Made by a program: the position numbers and the translations under genes. This document shows positions 15,152 through 22,525 of a DNA stretch of 29,708 nucleotides, in pieces. Below the pieces are notes generated by a model that was not told where the DNA came from, made no database searches, and saw only the letters and a program-made list of their open reading frames with translations. The DNA is taken from positions 1-29,708 of the IMG/VR virus record IMGVR_UViG_3300046371_000258. The stretch is one strand, 5' to 3'. The DNA comes from a virus. Each line of letters starts with the position of its first letter. Positions within the stretch are counted from its first letter, which is position 1.

Positions 15152-15832
15152 TTAATATCCAACGAGTCCATGCTGTACTGTATTTCCAATTTCATGATTA
15201 ATAATTGGTTTTGTATAACTATACACGGATTCTTTTACTTTGTCAAGTGAATTATTACATTCTTTTTCTAATTTATACTTTATTAGTAAATCATCTGCAA
15301 ATCCTTTAAAAACTACAGGTTGAAGCATTGCTAATAATTCTGTTGCTATTTCAGGCGTTAGTGTATATGCATGAGTAAAAGGAACTAATTTATTTCGATG
15401 TCCCCAATATGGGTGTAAAGTAAATCTGTGTGCATAATGTTTCCATTCACTTTCATTATCATAATTACTGAATATATTTAATCCACGTTTTTCAAAATCT
15501 AAAGGTGCAACACATTCTACATCATGTTCAATAATTGCAATATCTTTATTTTCCATCGCACATTTAATCCACAATAATGAGTGACTATACCAAGTTGCTT
15601 TCTCTGATTCGTAAAGTGGTCGACTTAACAATGCTTTATCATATTTGTTTAATACTTCGTACTTATCAAATGTTAAATAATCATATTCATGTAATGTGTC
15701 ACTCCAGACACAATCGAACATATTAATATAATATCCAAATTTATCCCAACTTGGTAGAACTAAATCAGTATAATACTTAGAAACTTTATCTTTTGGATTT
15801 TGTATCATATAAATGTTATCGTCTATATACAT
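15152..15832 (-). CDS. GT25-like glycosyltransferase
   Basis: 226 residues. ATWYSHSLLWIKCAMEN followed by IAIIEHDVECVAP (EHD at 102-104) is the GT25 signature, as in the two GT25 genes at 4103 and 4759. VPFTHAYTLTPEIATELL is the matching later motif, and NTVQHGLVGY the C-terminal one (the 4759 gene ends in IQHGL). It is the third member of this family in the window. It overlaps the cupin gene upstream by 17 nt. Confidence 0.75.
   Translation of the reverse strand: MYIDDNIYMIQNPKDKVSKYYTDLVLPSWDKFGYYINMFDCVWSDTLHEYDYLTFDKYEVLNKYDKALLSRPLYESEKATWYSHSLLWIKCAMENKDIAIIEHDVECVAPLDFEKRGLNIFSNYDNESEWKHYAHRFTLHPYWGHRNKLVPFTHAYTLTPEIATELLAMLQPVVFKGFADDLLIKYKLEKECNNSLDKVKESVYSYTKPIINHEIGNTVQHGLVGY
15218..15246 (-). 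promoter_or_regulatory. Intragenic sigma70-type promoter before a glycosyltransferase
   Basis: TTGACA (15246-15241), a 17-nt spacer and TATAGT (15223-15218), inside the GT25-like gene and about 70 nt before the next start codon at 15149. Same CTTGACA-N17 form as the intergenic promoters. It could add transcription of the genes from 15149 onward, including tctA. Confidence 0.5.
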
Positions 15833-16151
15833 CTTCTAACCTCACTATGTCATCTTCTCCTAAATACTCTCCACTCTGAACTTCAATTACTTTTAATGGT
15901 TCAGAACTTGAGTTTGATAATCTGTGTTTTTGTTTAGCAGGCACATAAGTACTTTCGTTTACATTTAAAGTAAACTCTTCATCTCCAATCTGTACTAACG
16001 CAGTTCCTTCTACTACTACCCAGTGTTCTGACCTATGTCGGTGATATTGCAGTGAAAGTTTTTCGTTAGGATTAACTGTTAAAACTTTTACTTTATAATT
16101 ATTCTGTTCTCGTAAAACTTCAAATGTTCCCCATGGTCTATCTGTAATCAT
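15816..16151 (-). CDS. Mannose-6-phosphate isomerase type II-like cupin
   Basis: 111 residues matching the stand-alone C-terminal cupin of ManC/AlgA-type proteins. RPWGTFEVL (5-13) opens the domain; LSLQYHRHRSEHWVVVEG (33-50) holds metal ligands H37, H39 and probably E42/H43; YVPAKQKHRLSN (69-80) gives H76; VIEVQSGEYLGEDDIVRLED (88-107) closes it. It should interconvert fructose-6-phosphate and mannose-6-phosphate or epimerise a related sugar phosphate, feeding nucleotide-sugar synthesis. Neighbours on both sides are glycan-type enzymes. Confidence 0.92.
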   Translation of the reverse strand: MITDRPWGTFEVLREQNNYKVKVLTVNPNEKLSLQYHRHRSEHWVVVEGTALVQIGDEEFTLNVNESTYVPAKQKHRLSNSSSEPLKVIEVQSGEYLGEDDIVRLEDVYRR

Positions 16152-17097
16152 CTAAATCAAACTCCGTTCCATGCATCTTATATAAATCTCTTTTGTGATT
16201 AGTCCATACCAGAACTTCTGGGTCATCTACCAGAAAGTCACAATCTTTACAATAGTCTGGATAATCTCCAGTTGTGTGTTGTTCTCGTAGTTCAACATAT
16301 GCAGGCCCATTCCATATTTCTTCTATAGTATTTTTACTGGTGTGTCCAAGAACTGCTTCCTCGTCCCGACCAAGAACTTGACAACATGGTGCGACTGCTC
16401 CTCTTTGACCGTCCAACCCGCCTGCACGAATAACAACATCAGGACTGAAAGGACGACCACAAGTATTAATTTTACCGCTTCTTTTATCTTTGTTATCATA
16501 TACTCCACTCCAGTTATGCATTCTCCAGATTTCTGTTTTCACTCCCAGTTCTTCTGTTAGTGCAGTATATTCTTGTAATTCATCAAACTCATTCTCTACG
16601 TCAGTAATCAAATGATAAGTTGCAACTACACAATCACTACCACTTTCTTTGACATACTTTTGCATCTCTTTGATGTTCTTACATATCTTATCGAAATTAC
16701 CACCGACACGATTGTGCATCATTTCATTATATTTATTCTTATCATATCCAATCATTGAGAACCTAAAGAAGTCTAGTCCCGCATCAACACAATCACGCAT
16801 AAATTTACCATGCATTCTAAAACCATTTGAGAAACAGAATGCAAGTGCGTTATACTTCTTGACTATCTTAATATACTCTGGTAGATTTCTTGCAAGAGTG
16901 GGTTCTCCACTTCCTTCTAGATTGACTACTCGTAATCCATGTTTTGCACAATCTTTAACATTATCTTCAAAGTCTAATAGGTTCATCTTCTTGAGAAATC
17001 TTTTATCACGACCACCCGTCCGCATGTCTTGTGGACACATAGTACATGAGTAATTGCAACCCCCATTTACTTCAATGACTGCTCTATCAATCTTCAT
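16138..17097 (-). CDS. Radical SAM enzyme with SPASM domain
   Basis: 319 residues. CNYSCTMC (C14, C18, C21) is the CxxxCxxC site for the SAM-cleaving [4Fe-4S] cluster; VVNLEGSGEPTLA is the glycine-rich SAM motif; the C-terminal cysteines (NTCGRPFSP, APCCQVLG, CKDCDFLV) form a SPASM region for auxiliary clusters. The substrate is unknown: SPASM proteins act on peptides, sugars or cofactors. The place between the cupin and a GT9-like gene suggests a sugar or a glycan-linked step. It overlaps both neighbours by 11-14 nt. Confidence 0.93.
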   Translation of the reverse strand: MKIDRAVIEVNGGCNYSCTMCPQDMRTGGRDKRFLKKMNLLDFEDNVKDCAKHGLRVVNLEGSGEPTLARNLPEYIKIVKKYNALAFCFSNGFRMHGKFMRDCVDAGLDFFRFSMIGYDKNKYNEMMHNRVGGNFDKICKNIKEMQKYVKESGSDCVVATYHLITDVENEFDELQEYTALTEELGVKTEIWRMHNWSGVYDNKDKRSGKINTCGRPFSPDVVIRAGGLDGQRGAVAPCCQVLGRDEEAVLGHTSKNTIEEIWNGPAYVELREQHTTGDYPDYCKDCDFLVDDPEVLVWTNHKRDLYKMHGTEFDLDDYR

Positions 17098-17884
17098 AGT
17101 ACTTAATTAATTTTTTATAATATTCTTTTGCACGATTTTGCATTCCGGTTATTCTTATTGATAAGTCTGAGTTAAACCACTTGAAAAACTTATTTCTACT
17201 TGATAAAAGTTTTACTTGTGGTGTATTTTGTAATGTAACAGATTCTGGCGACTGTATCGCAATTGCTTTTGCAAAGTTCCGTGCAATTCCATGCCACATA
17301 CCTTCGTAACTTATAATATAGTCAGCATTTTGTATTGCTCTATATGCCTCATACACTGGTGTTCGATACGTAAGTTCAGTAACACTACTAATTTCTTCTA
17401 ATTTATATTTGACGTTGTCCCAATCTTCTTTAGACAGTTGTCTTTTCCATACTTTTGGTGGTTCACTATTATGATTTGGCGTCCAAATAACCGCAGAGTT
17501 TTTCTTGTAACTTGGGTTTGGCATTTTTTTAAATACCCAATCACGATATGGATTTATATCTGCATTAGGTTTGTTATCTGGAAATATCCATCGTGTTTTC
17601 TGTTGATAATCTTGTGTGTATGGTATATTGTATTCAAATAAACTTGTATTGAAAACATGAGTCAAACTAACTCTTTCATTTTGATAATATTGTCTATATA
17701 ATCCAGACATTCTTTGAACAATAGTTTCTGGGTCAAGTTCATGTTCTTTGTAATCTTCATCATGATTCCAATGCATTTCTAATTCAACTAGAACATCGTG
17801 TGTATGAGAATAATTATGTGCGACATTTAATGCCATACAAACATCACCCATACCCCAAGTACCTCTCCATTTAAATTGTTTCAA
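17087..17884 (-). CDS. GT9/heptosyltransferase-like glycosyltransferase
   Basis: 265 residues. The N-terminal WRGTWGMGDVCMALNVAHN is the glycine-loop acceptor-side motif; YEAYRAIQNADYIISYEGMW followed by HGIARNFAKAIAIQSP is the nucleotide-sugar site of the C-terminal Rossmann domain, as in GT9 proteins, with E in place of the usual DSG triad (SYEGMWHGIA). The C-terminal end (about 240-265) is basic. It overlaps the carbamoyltransferase stop by 4 nt. Confidence 0.7.
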   Translation of the reverse strand: MKQFKWRGTWGMGDVCMALNVAHNYSHTHDVLVELEMHWNHDEDYKEHELDPETIVQRMSGLYRQYYQNERVSLTHVFNTSLFEYNIPYTQDYQQKTRWIFPDNKPNADINPYRDWVFKKMPNPSYKKNSAVIWTPNHNSEPPKVWKRQLSKEDWDNVKYKLEEISSVTELTYRTPVYEAYRAIQNADYIISYEGMWHGIARNFAKAIAIQSPESVTLQNTPQVKLLSSRNKFFKWFNSDLSIRITGMQNRAKEYYKKLIKYYED

Positions 17885-19464
17885 AATATTCTCACGTTGT
17901 ATTTACTTTGCCATTCTTTGACATCTTGTTCATTATTTAACATAGGTTGACCTTTAATATTTAACGAAGTGTTAAGTAACATTGGCACACCTGTTCGTTC
18001 ATAATATTCTTCTAATATTTGTCTAAGCACACTTTGACAATCTTTCTTTACCACTTGACATCTAGAAGTACCATCAATATGGATAACAGACTTGTAATCG
18101 TGTTTTGCATTACAAGTATATTGCATGTATTCGTTCTTATGTCCGTCAAAGTATTCGTCTGCATATTCCTCTAGTATTGCGGGTGCAAAGGGTCTAAACA
18201 GTTCTCTTTTTTTAATTTTATTTACTGTATCTTTAATATCGTATCTTACATCTCCAAGAAGACTACGATTACCTAATGCACGAGGCCCAAACTCTGCACG
18301 ACCATTTGCAACACCACATACTTTGTTTTTCATTAGATAGTCTACTACTTCTTTTGGATTAATTTTATTTTTTATATCATATCCTAAATATGGTGACCAC
18401 TTTAATCTTTTACCACCAGTTTCTTCTGCCCATGTTTTTGCGGCACACCCTAAAGAACTACCAGCATCACTAGGCGCAATTGCAATATGCACATCGTCAA
18501 ACATATCTCTTATCTTTGAATTAACAATAATGTTTTGGGCGCAACCACCAGAATAAACCAATTTACTTCCATGTTTTCTTGCAGTTCGCATAATTTCTAA
18601 TATCTTGTTTTCTGTAAATTCTTGAACTGATGCCGCAATAACTTTAGCATCATATTCCCAAGAAACATTCCAAAGTCTTTCTATAAACTTATATTCAAAA
18701 TCAGCAATCATTGTCGGAAATCTATAGTATACATTTGAAAGATTCGCTCCCCGGACTTCTCCTGTATTTACTTTTTCTATTGCTTTTTCATTTAAAGTAT
18801 ATTTTAATCTTAAAAATTCTTCTCTTGTATATTGACTAAATGATTCATAATAGTCTGTAAAAAATTGCACTAATTTTTTGTCGGGTTCTGCATATGAAGA
18901 CAAACCCATAACAATATATTCATGTTCTAGTGGTTTATATCCTAAAGTTCTTGTTACGTGACCATAAATTTTACCAATAGATTGTGGGTCATGAACATCA
19001 TCAATAACATTAAAATTAGCATCATAAATTACAGATGTTTGTTCTTCACCAGCACCATCAATCGATACCATAACTATATCATCATTTGTTTTCCATGGAC
19101 AAGTATATAAACTTTGTGCAACGTGTGATTCATGATGCATGTGAGATACATCATATGTCCCTTCTATTTCTTCTGGCACATATCCATAGTTTCCTGCACG
19201 AGTTACGCCTTGACTCATAGATTTCATCTGAGTAGGAAATACGTCTTTACGAATATTGTGTAGTTTACTTCTTGTTCCTATATCTTCATAAAATGAAACA
19301 ACATCATCATCTTTAATGAGTTCCATTAATTGGTATGGTAATCTAGGGTCGTTTTTTACTTTTGTATATCTTTCAGCATGTGCGGCAAATGATACTGAAC
19401 CATCTTCTTCAATGATTGATAGTCCAGCATCATGAAATTGACTTGAAAAACCTACGTATCTCAT
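17881..19464 (-). CDS. Carbamoyltransferase, NodU/CmcH/TobZ family
   Basis: 527 residues, full length for the family. The N-terminal Kae1-like domain has SHMHHESHVAQ (H110, H111, H114) and VSIDGAGEE (D136), the metal site that makes the carbamoyl-adenylate intermediate; GGCAQN and APSDAGSSLGCA follow. The C-terminal YrdC-like part has GRAEFGPRALGNRSLLGD and GVPMLLNTSLNIKGQP. It transfers a carbamoyl group from carbamoyl phosphate to a hydroxyl, usually of a sugar. Such genes occur in cyanophage T4-like genomes. The start overlaps the holin-like gene stop by 4 nt. Confidence 0.95.
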   Translation of the reverse strand: MRYVGFSSQFHDAGLSIIEEDGSVSFAAHAERYTKVKNDPRLPYQLMELIKDDDVVSFYEDIGTRSKLHNIRKDVFPTQMKSMSQGVTRAGNYGYVPEEIEGTYDVSHMHHESHVAQSLYTCPWKTNDDIVMVSIDGAGEEQTSVIYDANFNVIDDVHDPQSIGKIYGHVTRTLGYKPLEHEYIVMGLSSYAEPDKKLVQFFTDYYESFSQYTREEFLRLKYTLNEKAIEKVNTGEVRGANLSNVYYRFPTMIADFEYKFIERLWNVSWEYDAKVIAASVQEFTENKILEIMRTARKHGSKLVYSGGCAQNIIVNSKIRDMFDDVHIAIAPSDAGSSLGCAAKTWAEETGGKRLKWSPYLGYDIKNKINPKEVVDYLMKNKVCGVANGRAEFGPRALGNRSLLGDVRYDIKDTVNKIKKRELFRPFAPAILEEYADEYFDGHKNEYMQYTCNAKHDYKSVIHIDGTSRCQVVKKDCQSVLRQILEEYYERTGVPMLLNTSLNIKGQPMLNNEQDVKEWQSKYNVRIF

Positions 19465-19787
19465 TTACCAATAGTAGTTTTGCCACCTCTACTTCCAGTA
19501 CCTGCATATAAACCAAACCATGCCGCACCAGCACCAACTACAACAGATATTAAACCTGCTTGAGCAGTGTTAGGGTCGGGTAAAGTTGTAAACCATATAG
19601 TTGTTTTATATAACAGATATATGTATGTAGAAATAAAGACACGTGGAAAGATTCTCCAAGCATCTACTGCCTCAGATAAATCTATCAACCATTGATATCT
19701 ATTTACCTTCGGTGCTTTTAAAGTTGGGTCAATTTCTAATTCGACCGCAACTTTCTTTTGTACTATATTTAAAGTATCTTCTGCCAT
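19461..19787 (-). CDS. Small membrane protein, holin-like
   Basis: 108 residues from MAEDTLNIVQKK. AAGGAG precedes this ATG at good spacing, so it is preferred over a GTG at 19793. Two hydrophobic segments (about 50-66 and 76-95, AGLISVVVGAGAAWFGLYAG) and a basic Gly-rich tail give a holin-like topology. The C-terminal segment resembles small membrane proteins of cyanophages, some annotated as holins; no experimental basis. A CATAAATA box (19809-19816) lies upstream, which would suit late lysis expression. Confidence 0.72.
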   Translation of the reverse strand: MAEDTLNIVQKKVAVELEIDPTLKAPKVNRYQWLIDLSEAVDAWRIFPRVFISTYIYLLYKTTIWFTTLPDPNTAQAGLISVVVGAGAAWFGLYAGTGSRGGKTTIGK

Positions 19788-19808
19788 AATCACTCCTTAT
19801 AAAAGAAC

Positions 19809-19816
19809 TATTTATG
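19809..19816 (-). promoter_or_regulatory. Late-promoter-like box before the holin-like gene
   Basis: CATAAATA on the minus strand, one mismatch from TATAAATA, 21 nt upstream of the ATG at 19787 with AAGGAG between. The spacing matches that of the plus-strand late promoter at 668-675. It overlaps the stop codon of the HAD gene. Confidence 0.45.
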
Positions 19817-20408
19817 CAGATGCTAAATCTTCGTAGATAGATTTCCAAGTAGGATACTTTTTAAATTGTTCGTTATTCATGTTGAACCCATGTTCAAATA
19901 ATACTGAGTCTAGACCGTATTTAAGTCCACACTCTGCGTTCTGAACTTTATCTTCAATCCATAGATAACCACTATCTTGATAATCTTCTAAAACTCTATC
20001 TTTGTCTTCACCAGTGTCTAAACAAATAATCTTTTCAAAACAAGTATCACCAAAAATCTTTTCTAAGTTTTGTTTACGTAATTGTTGTGCAGAATAATCT
20101 TTAGATAAAGAAGTAATACAGTGAAAGACATATCCAAGTTCTTTGTGAATCTTTGGTACCCAGTGTGCGGCATCTCTTAATGCTGGCAAGAAACCTATTG
20201 CCGCAGATTGGTTAAACATTCTAATGTGATACTTTGCTTGTTCTTTACTAATGTAAAAGTTATCTGCAACATTATAAGAACCCCAACCTTCTTCTCGTTT
20301 TTCTTCACCTTGTTGTTGCATGTAAATACTAAAAGCATATCCCCAATTCAAGAGAACGCCGTCGCAATCAGTAAGAATAACTTTATTGTAAGGGTCTTTG
20401 TTCAGCAT
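19812..20408 (-). CDS. HAD-superfamily hydrolase
   Basis: 198 residues. KVILTDCDGVLLNWG (D14, D16) is HAD motif I with the nucleophile and acid Asp; CITSLSKD is the motif II region; LWIEDKVQNAECGLKYG is the motif IV region. It probably dephosphorylates a small metabolite or nucleotide. An earlier in-frame ATG at 20423 lies inside a perfect sigma70 promoter (20415-20443); transcription from that promoter should begin at the ATG at 20408, which has no Shine-Dalgarno and so would be leaderless. Confidence 0.85.
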   Translation of the reverse strand: MLNKDPYNKVILTDCDGVLLNWGYAFSIYMQQQGEEKREEGWGSYNVADNFYISKEQAKYHIRMFNQSAAIGFLPALRDAAHWVPKIHKELGYVFHCITSLSKDYSAQQLRKQNLEKIFGDTCFEKIICLDTGEDKDRVLEDYQDSGYLWIEDKVQNAECGLKYGLDSVLFEHGFNMNNEQFKKYPTWKSIYEDLASA

Positions 20409-20414
20409 ATGTAT

Positions 20415-20443
20415 ATTATACATAATGCCTCACGTTTTGTCAA
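20415..20443 (-). promoter_or_regulatory. Perfect sigma70-type promoter before the HAD gene
   Basis: TTGACA (20443-20438), exactly 17 nt, TATAAT (20420-20415). The ATG at 20408 starts 6 nt after the -10 box, the same geometry as at 631-643. The -35 box overlaps the stop codon of the upstream 60-aa gene. Confidence 0.85.
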
Positions 20444-20622
20444 GTAACTAATTGAATTAAATAGAAGTTCAATCCCATAAAAAGTATTGTACATACTTGC
20501 AGAATAGATGCAAAAATCACGAACTTTAATGCTCTATCTGCCCACCATTTACCTTCGGTCTCATGCCACTCTTTTATTTGCTCTGGAGTTGCTTCTTTAT
20601 ATCTATGTTGTTTTTTACTCAT
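20440..20622 (-). CDS. Small single-pass membrane protein
   Basis: 60 residues. A charged N-terminus (MSKKQHRYKEATPEQIKEW) precedes one transmembrane helix (about 34-55, FVIFASILQVCTILFMGLNFY). No family recognised. It overlaps the hydroxylase gene upstream by 8 nt, so it is probably translated together with it. Its stop lies under the promoter of the HAD gene. Confidence 0.72.
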   Translation of the reverse strand: MSKKQHRYKEATPEQIKEWHETEGKWWADRALKFVIFASILQVCTILFMGLNFYLIQLVT

Positions 20623-21145
20623 AATAATCTATAACTAAATGTATTCTATCTTTATCAGATGCATTATTTACCGCATGTGTTTTAGAATTATCTATTTCGT
20701 ATGCTCGACCTTCTTTCATATTTACAACATGTCCTGCATTAATAAACAAAACTTTATCATTAGTAACAATTGGTATGTGAATTCTTCTATACAATTTGCC
20801 AATGATTGGGTCTATATGTGGTAAAATTTTTGTATTTTTTTCTAATAAATTAAAAAATATATTAGATATTTTACTTTGGTCTCCGAAGTAATCAAGAATA
20901 GGTTTAAAAAATTCTTCATCATAAAACATATTATATAAATTTGTTTCTTTATTTAAAAATTTAAGAACTATTGCTTTATCAAAACCAACAGGTAAATGTG
21001 CCATATCTTTAAATAGTCCGCTCGACTTTAAAATCATTTTCTCTTGCAATTTATTTAAATAGTTCCAATCTAAATTATCAAATTCATTTTGATAGACAGA
21101 AACATCGATATTAAAATCAAATGTTTTTATAGTCTCATTCTTCAA
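20615..21145 (-). CDS. Aspartyl/asparaginyl beta-hydroxylase-type dioxygenase
   Basis: 176 residues. ILPHIDPIIGKLYRRIHIPI has H110 and D112 as iron ligands and R120/R121 near the substrate site; THAVNNASDKDRIHLVIDYYE gives the distal His (H157) and the 2-oxoglutarate Arg (R167). This order and spacing fit the Asp_Arg_Hydrox (bacterial Asp/Asn beta-hydroxylase) family. The target protein or metabolite is unknown. It overlaps the M15 peptidase gene by 11 nt. Confidence 0.85.
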   Translation of the reverse strand: MKNETIKTFDFNIDVSVYQNEFDNLDWNYLNKLQEKMILKSSGLFKDMAHLPVGFDKAIVLKFLNKETNLYNMFYDEEFFKPILDYFGDQSKISNIFFNLLEKNTKILPHIDPIIGKLYRRIHIPIVTNDKVLFINAGHVVNMKEGRAYEIDNSKTHAVNNASDKDRIHLVIDYYE

Positions 21146-21617
21146 TAAAATCCTCAGTCACTAAGTAGACAGTTTTGTTTCCGTCTTTCAATGCAATCAG
21201 ATTTCTCTCTCGGTTTTGTGATAAGTCTGCTTTACATGATGCGTGAACCCAACCGCTGTTAGGCCCTTCTGCAGGATTATAGAATTCTAATATCACTTGG
21301 TCATAATCACAATTCTCTGCAATCCAACCTGCAACTTCCATGTTCGATACGCCGTCTATTTCTAAGTCGAGTGCTTCTCCTTTACTGTGTTGAGATTTCT
21401 TAGAACCGCCAATTGCATCATTCAATGCAGGAGAACGATACCCACTGTTTATTCTAACGGGTTTACCGAAATAGTCTCTGAGTGGTTGTGCAATTTCATC
21501 AACCACTACTTGTAGATTTTTTAAATGTTCTTCGTTTGGTGTATTATCAATGCCCAACTTTGTTGCAGTCGAACTTCTAATTACTTCTTCTAAACTAAAA
21601 TTTTTACTAAGTTTCAC
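21135..21617 (-). CDS. M15-family peptidase (D-Ala-D-Ala carboxypeptidase-like)
   Basis: 160 residues, Peptidase_M15_3 type. INSGYRSPALNDAIGG (57-71), SQHSKGEALDLEI (H77 and D84 zinc ligands) and GWVHAS (H125, third ligand) are all present. Such proteins cut the peptide stems of peptidoglycan and serve phages as endolysins or virion-associated lysins. There is no signal peptide, so release would need a holin, and a holin-like gene lies 1.3 kb downstream. It overlaps the TagD-like gene by 11 nt. Confidence 0.92.
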   Translation of the reverse strand: MKLSKNFSLEEVIRSSTATKLGIDNTPNEEHLKNLQVVVDEIAQPLRDYFGKPVRINSGYRSPALNDAIGGSKKSQHSKGEALDLEIDGVSNMEVAGWIAENCDYDQVILEFYNPAEGPNSGWVHASCKADLSQNRERNLIALKDGNKTVYLVTEDFIEE

Positions 21618-22014
21618 AAACTCTCCTTCTTAAATCGCTAGTAGAGAATCTATGGTCTCTTTTGTTGAAATATATTTCAATATCTCTTTGACGACAGATG
21701 TCTCTTCCCGTAAAGTCTTTATCACGATATTCATCTCCTAATATTCTTACGTCAATAGTATATAGACTTAGAATGTCTTCTAGGTCTTGTTCAGTTGCAT
21801 AGGGTATAATCTCGTCAACGTACTTAACACCTTTGAGTTGCGTATACCTTTCAACGATTGTTTGAATGGGTGCATTCTTTTCTTTTCTATCTACACTCGG
21901 GTCTATCTGTAATCCCACGATAAGATACTCACATTGAGATTTTGCATCACGTAACATCTGTACATGACCCGCATGTAGTAAGTCAAAAGTACTGCAAGTA
22001 AATCCTACTCTCAC
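21607..22014 (-). CDS. Cytidylyltransferase-like nucleotidyltransferase (TagD-type)
   Basis: 135 residues from a GTG start: the GTGA overlap with the upstream stop codon and the family's usual start (MRVGFTCSTFDLLHAGH) both support it, while a longer ATG at 22053 lies inside the previous gene. FDLLHAGHVQML carries the HxGH motif of this superfamily; FSTSDLRRRV near the end resembles the ISTT-type motif. It likely couples CTP to a phosphorylated alcohol such as glycerol-3-phosphate, making an activated glycan precursor. Confidence 0.87.
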   Translation of the reverse strand: MRVGFTCSTFDLLHAGHVQMLRDAKSQCEYLIVGLQIDPSVDRKEKNAPIQTIVERYTQLKGVKYVDEIIPYATEQDLEDILSLYTIDVRILGDEYRDKDFTGRDICRQRDIEIYFNKRDHRFSTSDLRRRVCET

Positions 22015-22241
22015 TTTAATTTTCTCCAGACAGAATGCAAAATATAAAACCATACACCATTTATTGCAGGTTCAACAAGTGCAACTATACCTGCTTCAAA
22101 TAATGTGGCACCTGTCATAAAATATATAACTGTCATTGAAATGACTATGTGTCCAAAGGTATAGATTAGTGCAAGTGTTAAACTTGAACTTTTTAGTATA
22201 GTTATACATGCATTGTGTATACCTGTAGTAAATTCTGTCAT
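22011..22241 (-). CDS. DUF2061 membrane protein
   Basis: 76 residues with two hydrophobic segments (about 19-42 and 47-66). The pattern of SSSLTLALIYTFGHIVIS, then GATLFEAGIVALVEPAING and YILHSVWRKLK at the end, matches DUF2061, a small family of two-helix proteins seen in bacteria and marine phages. Role unknown. Its start overlaps the previous membrane protein stop by 4 nt, and its stop overlaps the TagD-like start. Confidence 0.8.
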   Translation of the reverse strand: MTEFTTGIHNACITILKSSSLTLALIYTFGHIVISMTVIYFMTGATLFEAGIVALVEPAINGVWFYILHSVWRKLK

Positions 22242-22525
22242 TTTATATTACCGTTTTTTGCCTCTTTAAACACGTAATTCGTTATCATGATAGGAACAAG
22301 AACTGCAATGTGTATTATAATTGAAGTGGGTATATTATAATTTTCCCAGTCTAACCAAACAATTGCAACTATGCCAAAATAACAAGACCACATTACAAAC
22401 AATGCTAATGTAAAATAACTTTGAATACTTGGGTCTTTAATATAACTTAGTGGATTGTATCTATTGTCCATGACACTACGCCAACAAGTTAATATCCATT
22501 CAATCAATTTCATTACTGTTTTCAT
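22238..22525 (-). CDS. Small two-helix membrane protein
   Basis: 95 residues. An amphipathic N-terminus (MKTVMKLIEWILTCWRSVM) precedes two transmembrane helices (about 37-57 and 66-84). No family recognised. The start overlaps the PhoH stop and its own stop overlaps the DUF2061 start, both by 4 nt, so phoH and the two membrane proteins are translated as a chain. Confidence 0.75.
   Translation of the reverse strand: MKTVMKLIEWILTCWRSVMDNRYNPLSYIKDPSIQSYFTLALFVMWSCYFGIVAIVWLDWENYNIPTSIIIHIAVLVPIMITNYVFKEAKNGNIK

Noticed and set aside
16323-16508. 61-residue minus-strand ORF with a hydrophobic stretch
   Set aside because: Another frame inside the radical SAM gene with no start signals; the hydrophobic run is chance.
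16649-17053. 134-residue plus-strand ORF
   Set aside because: Lies wholly antisense to the radical SAM gene, whose cysteine motifs prove the minus strand is coding.
18036-18080. TTGACA sites on the plus strand
   Set aside because: They lie antisense inside the carbamoyltransferase gene with no plus-strand gene downstream.
17881-19464. Carbamoyltransferase as a tRNA-modifying Kae1/TsaD enzyme
   Set aside because: The fused Kae1-like plus YrdC-like layout and the C-terminal motifs match the NodU/TobZ family, not stand-alone TsaD.
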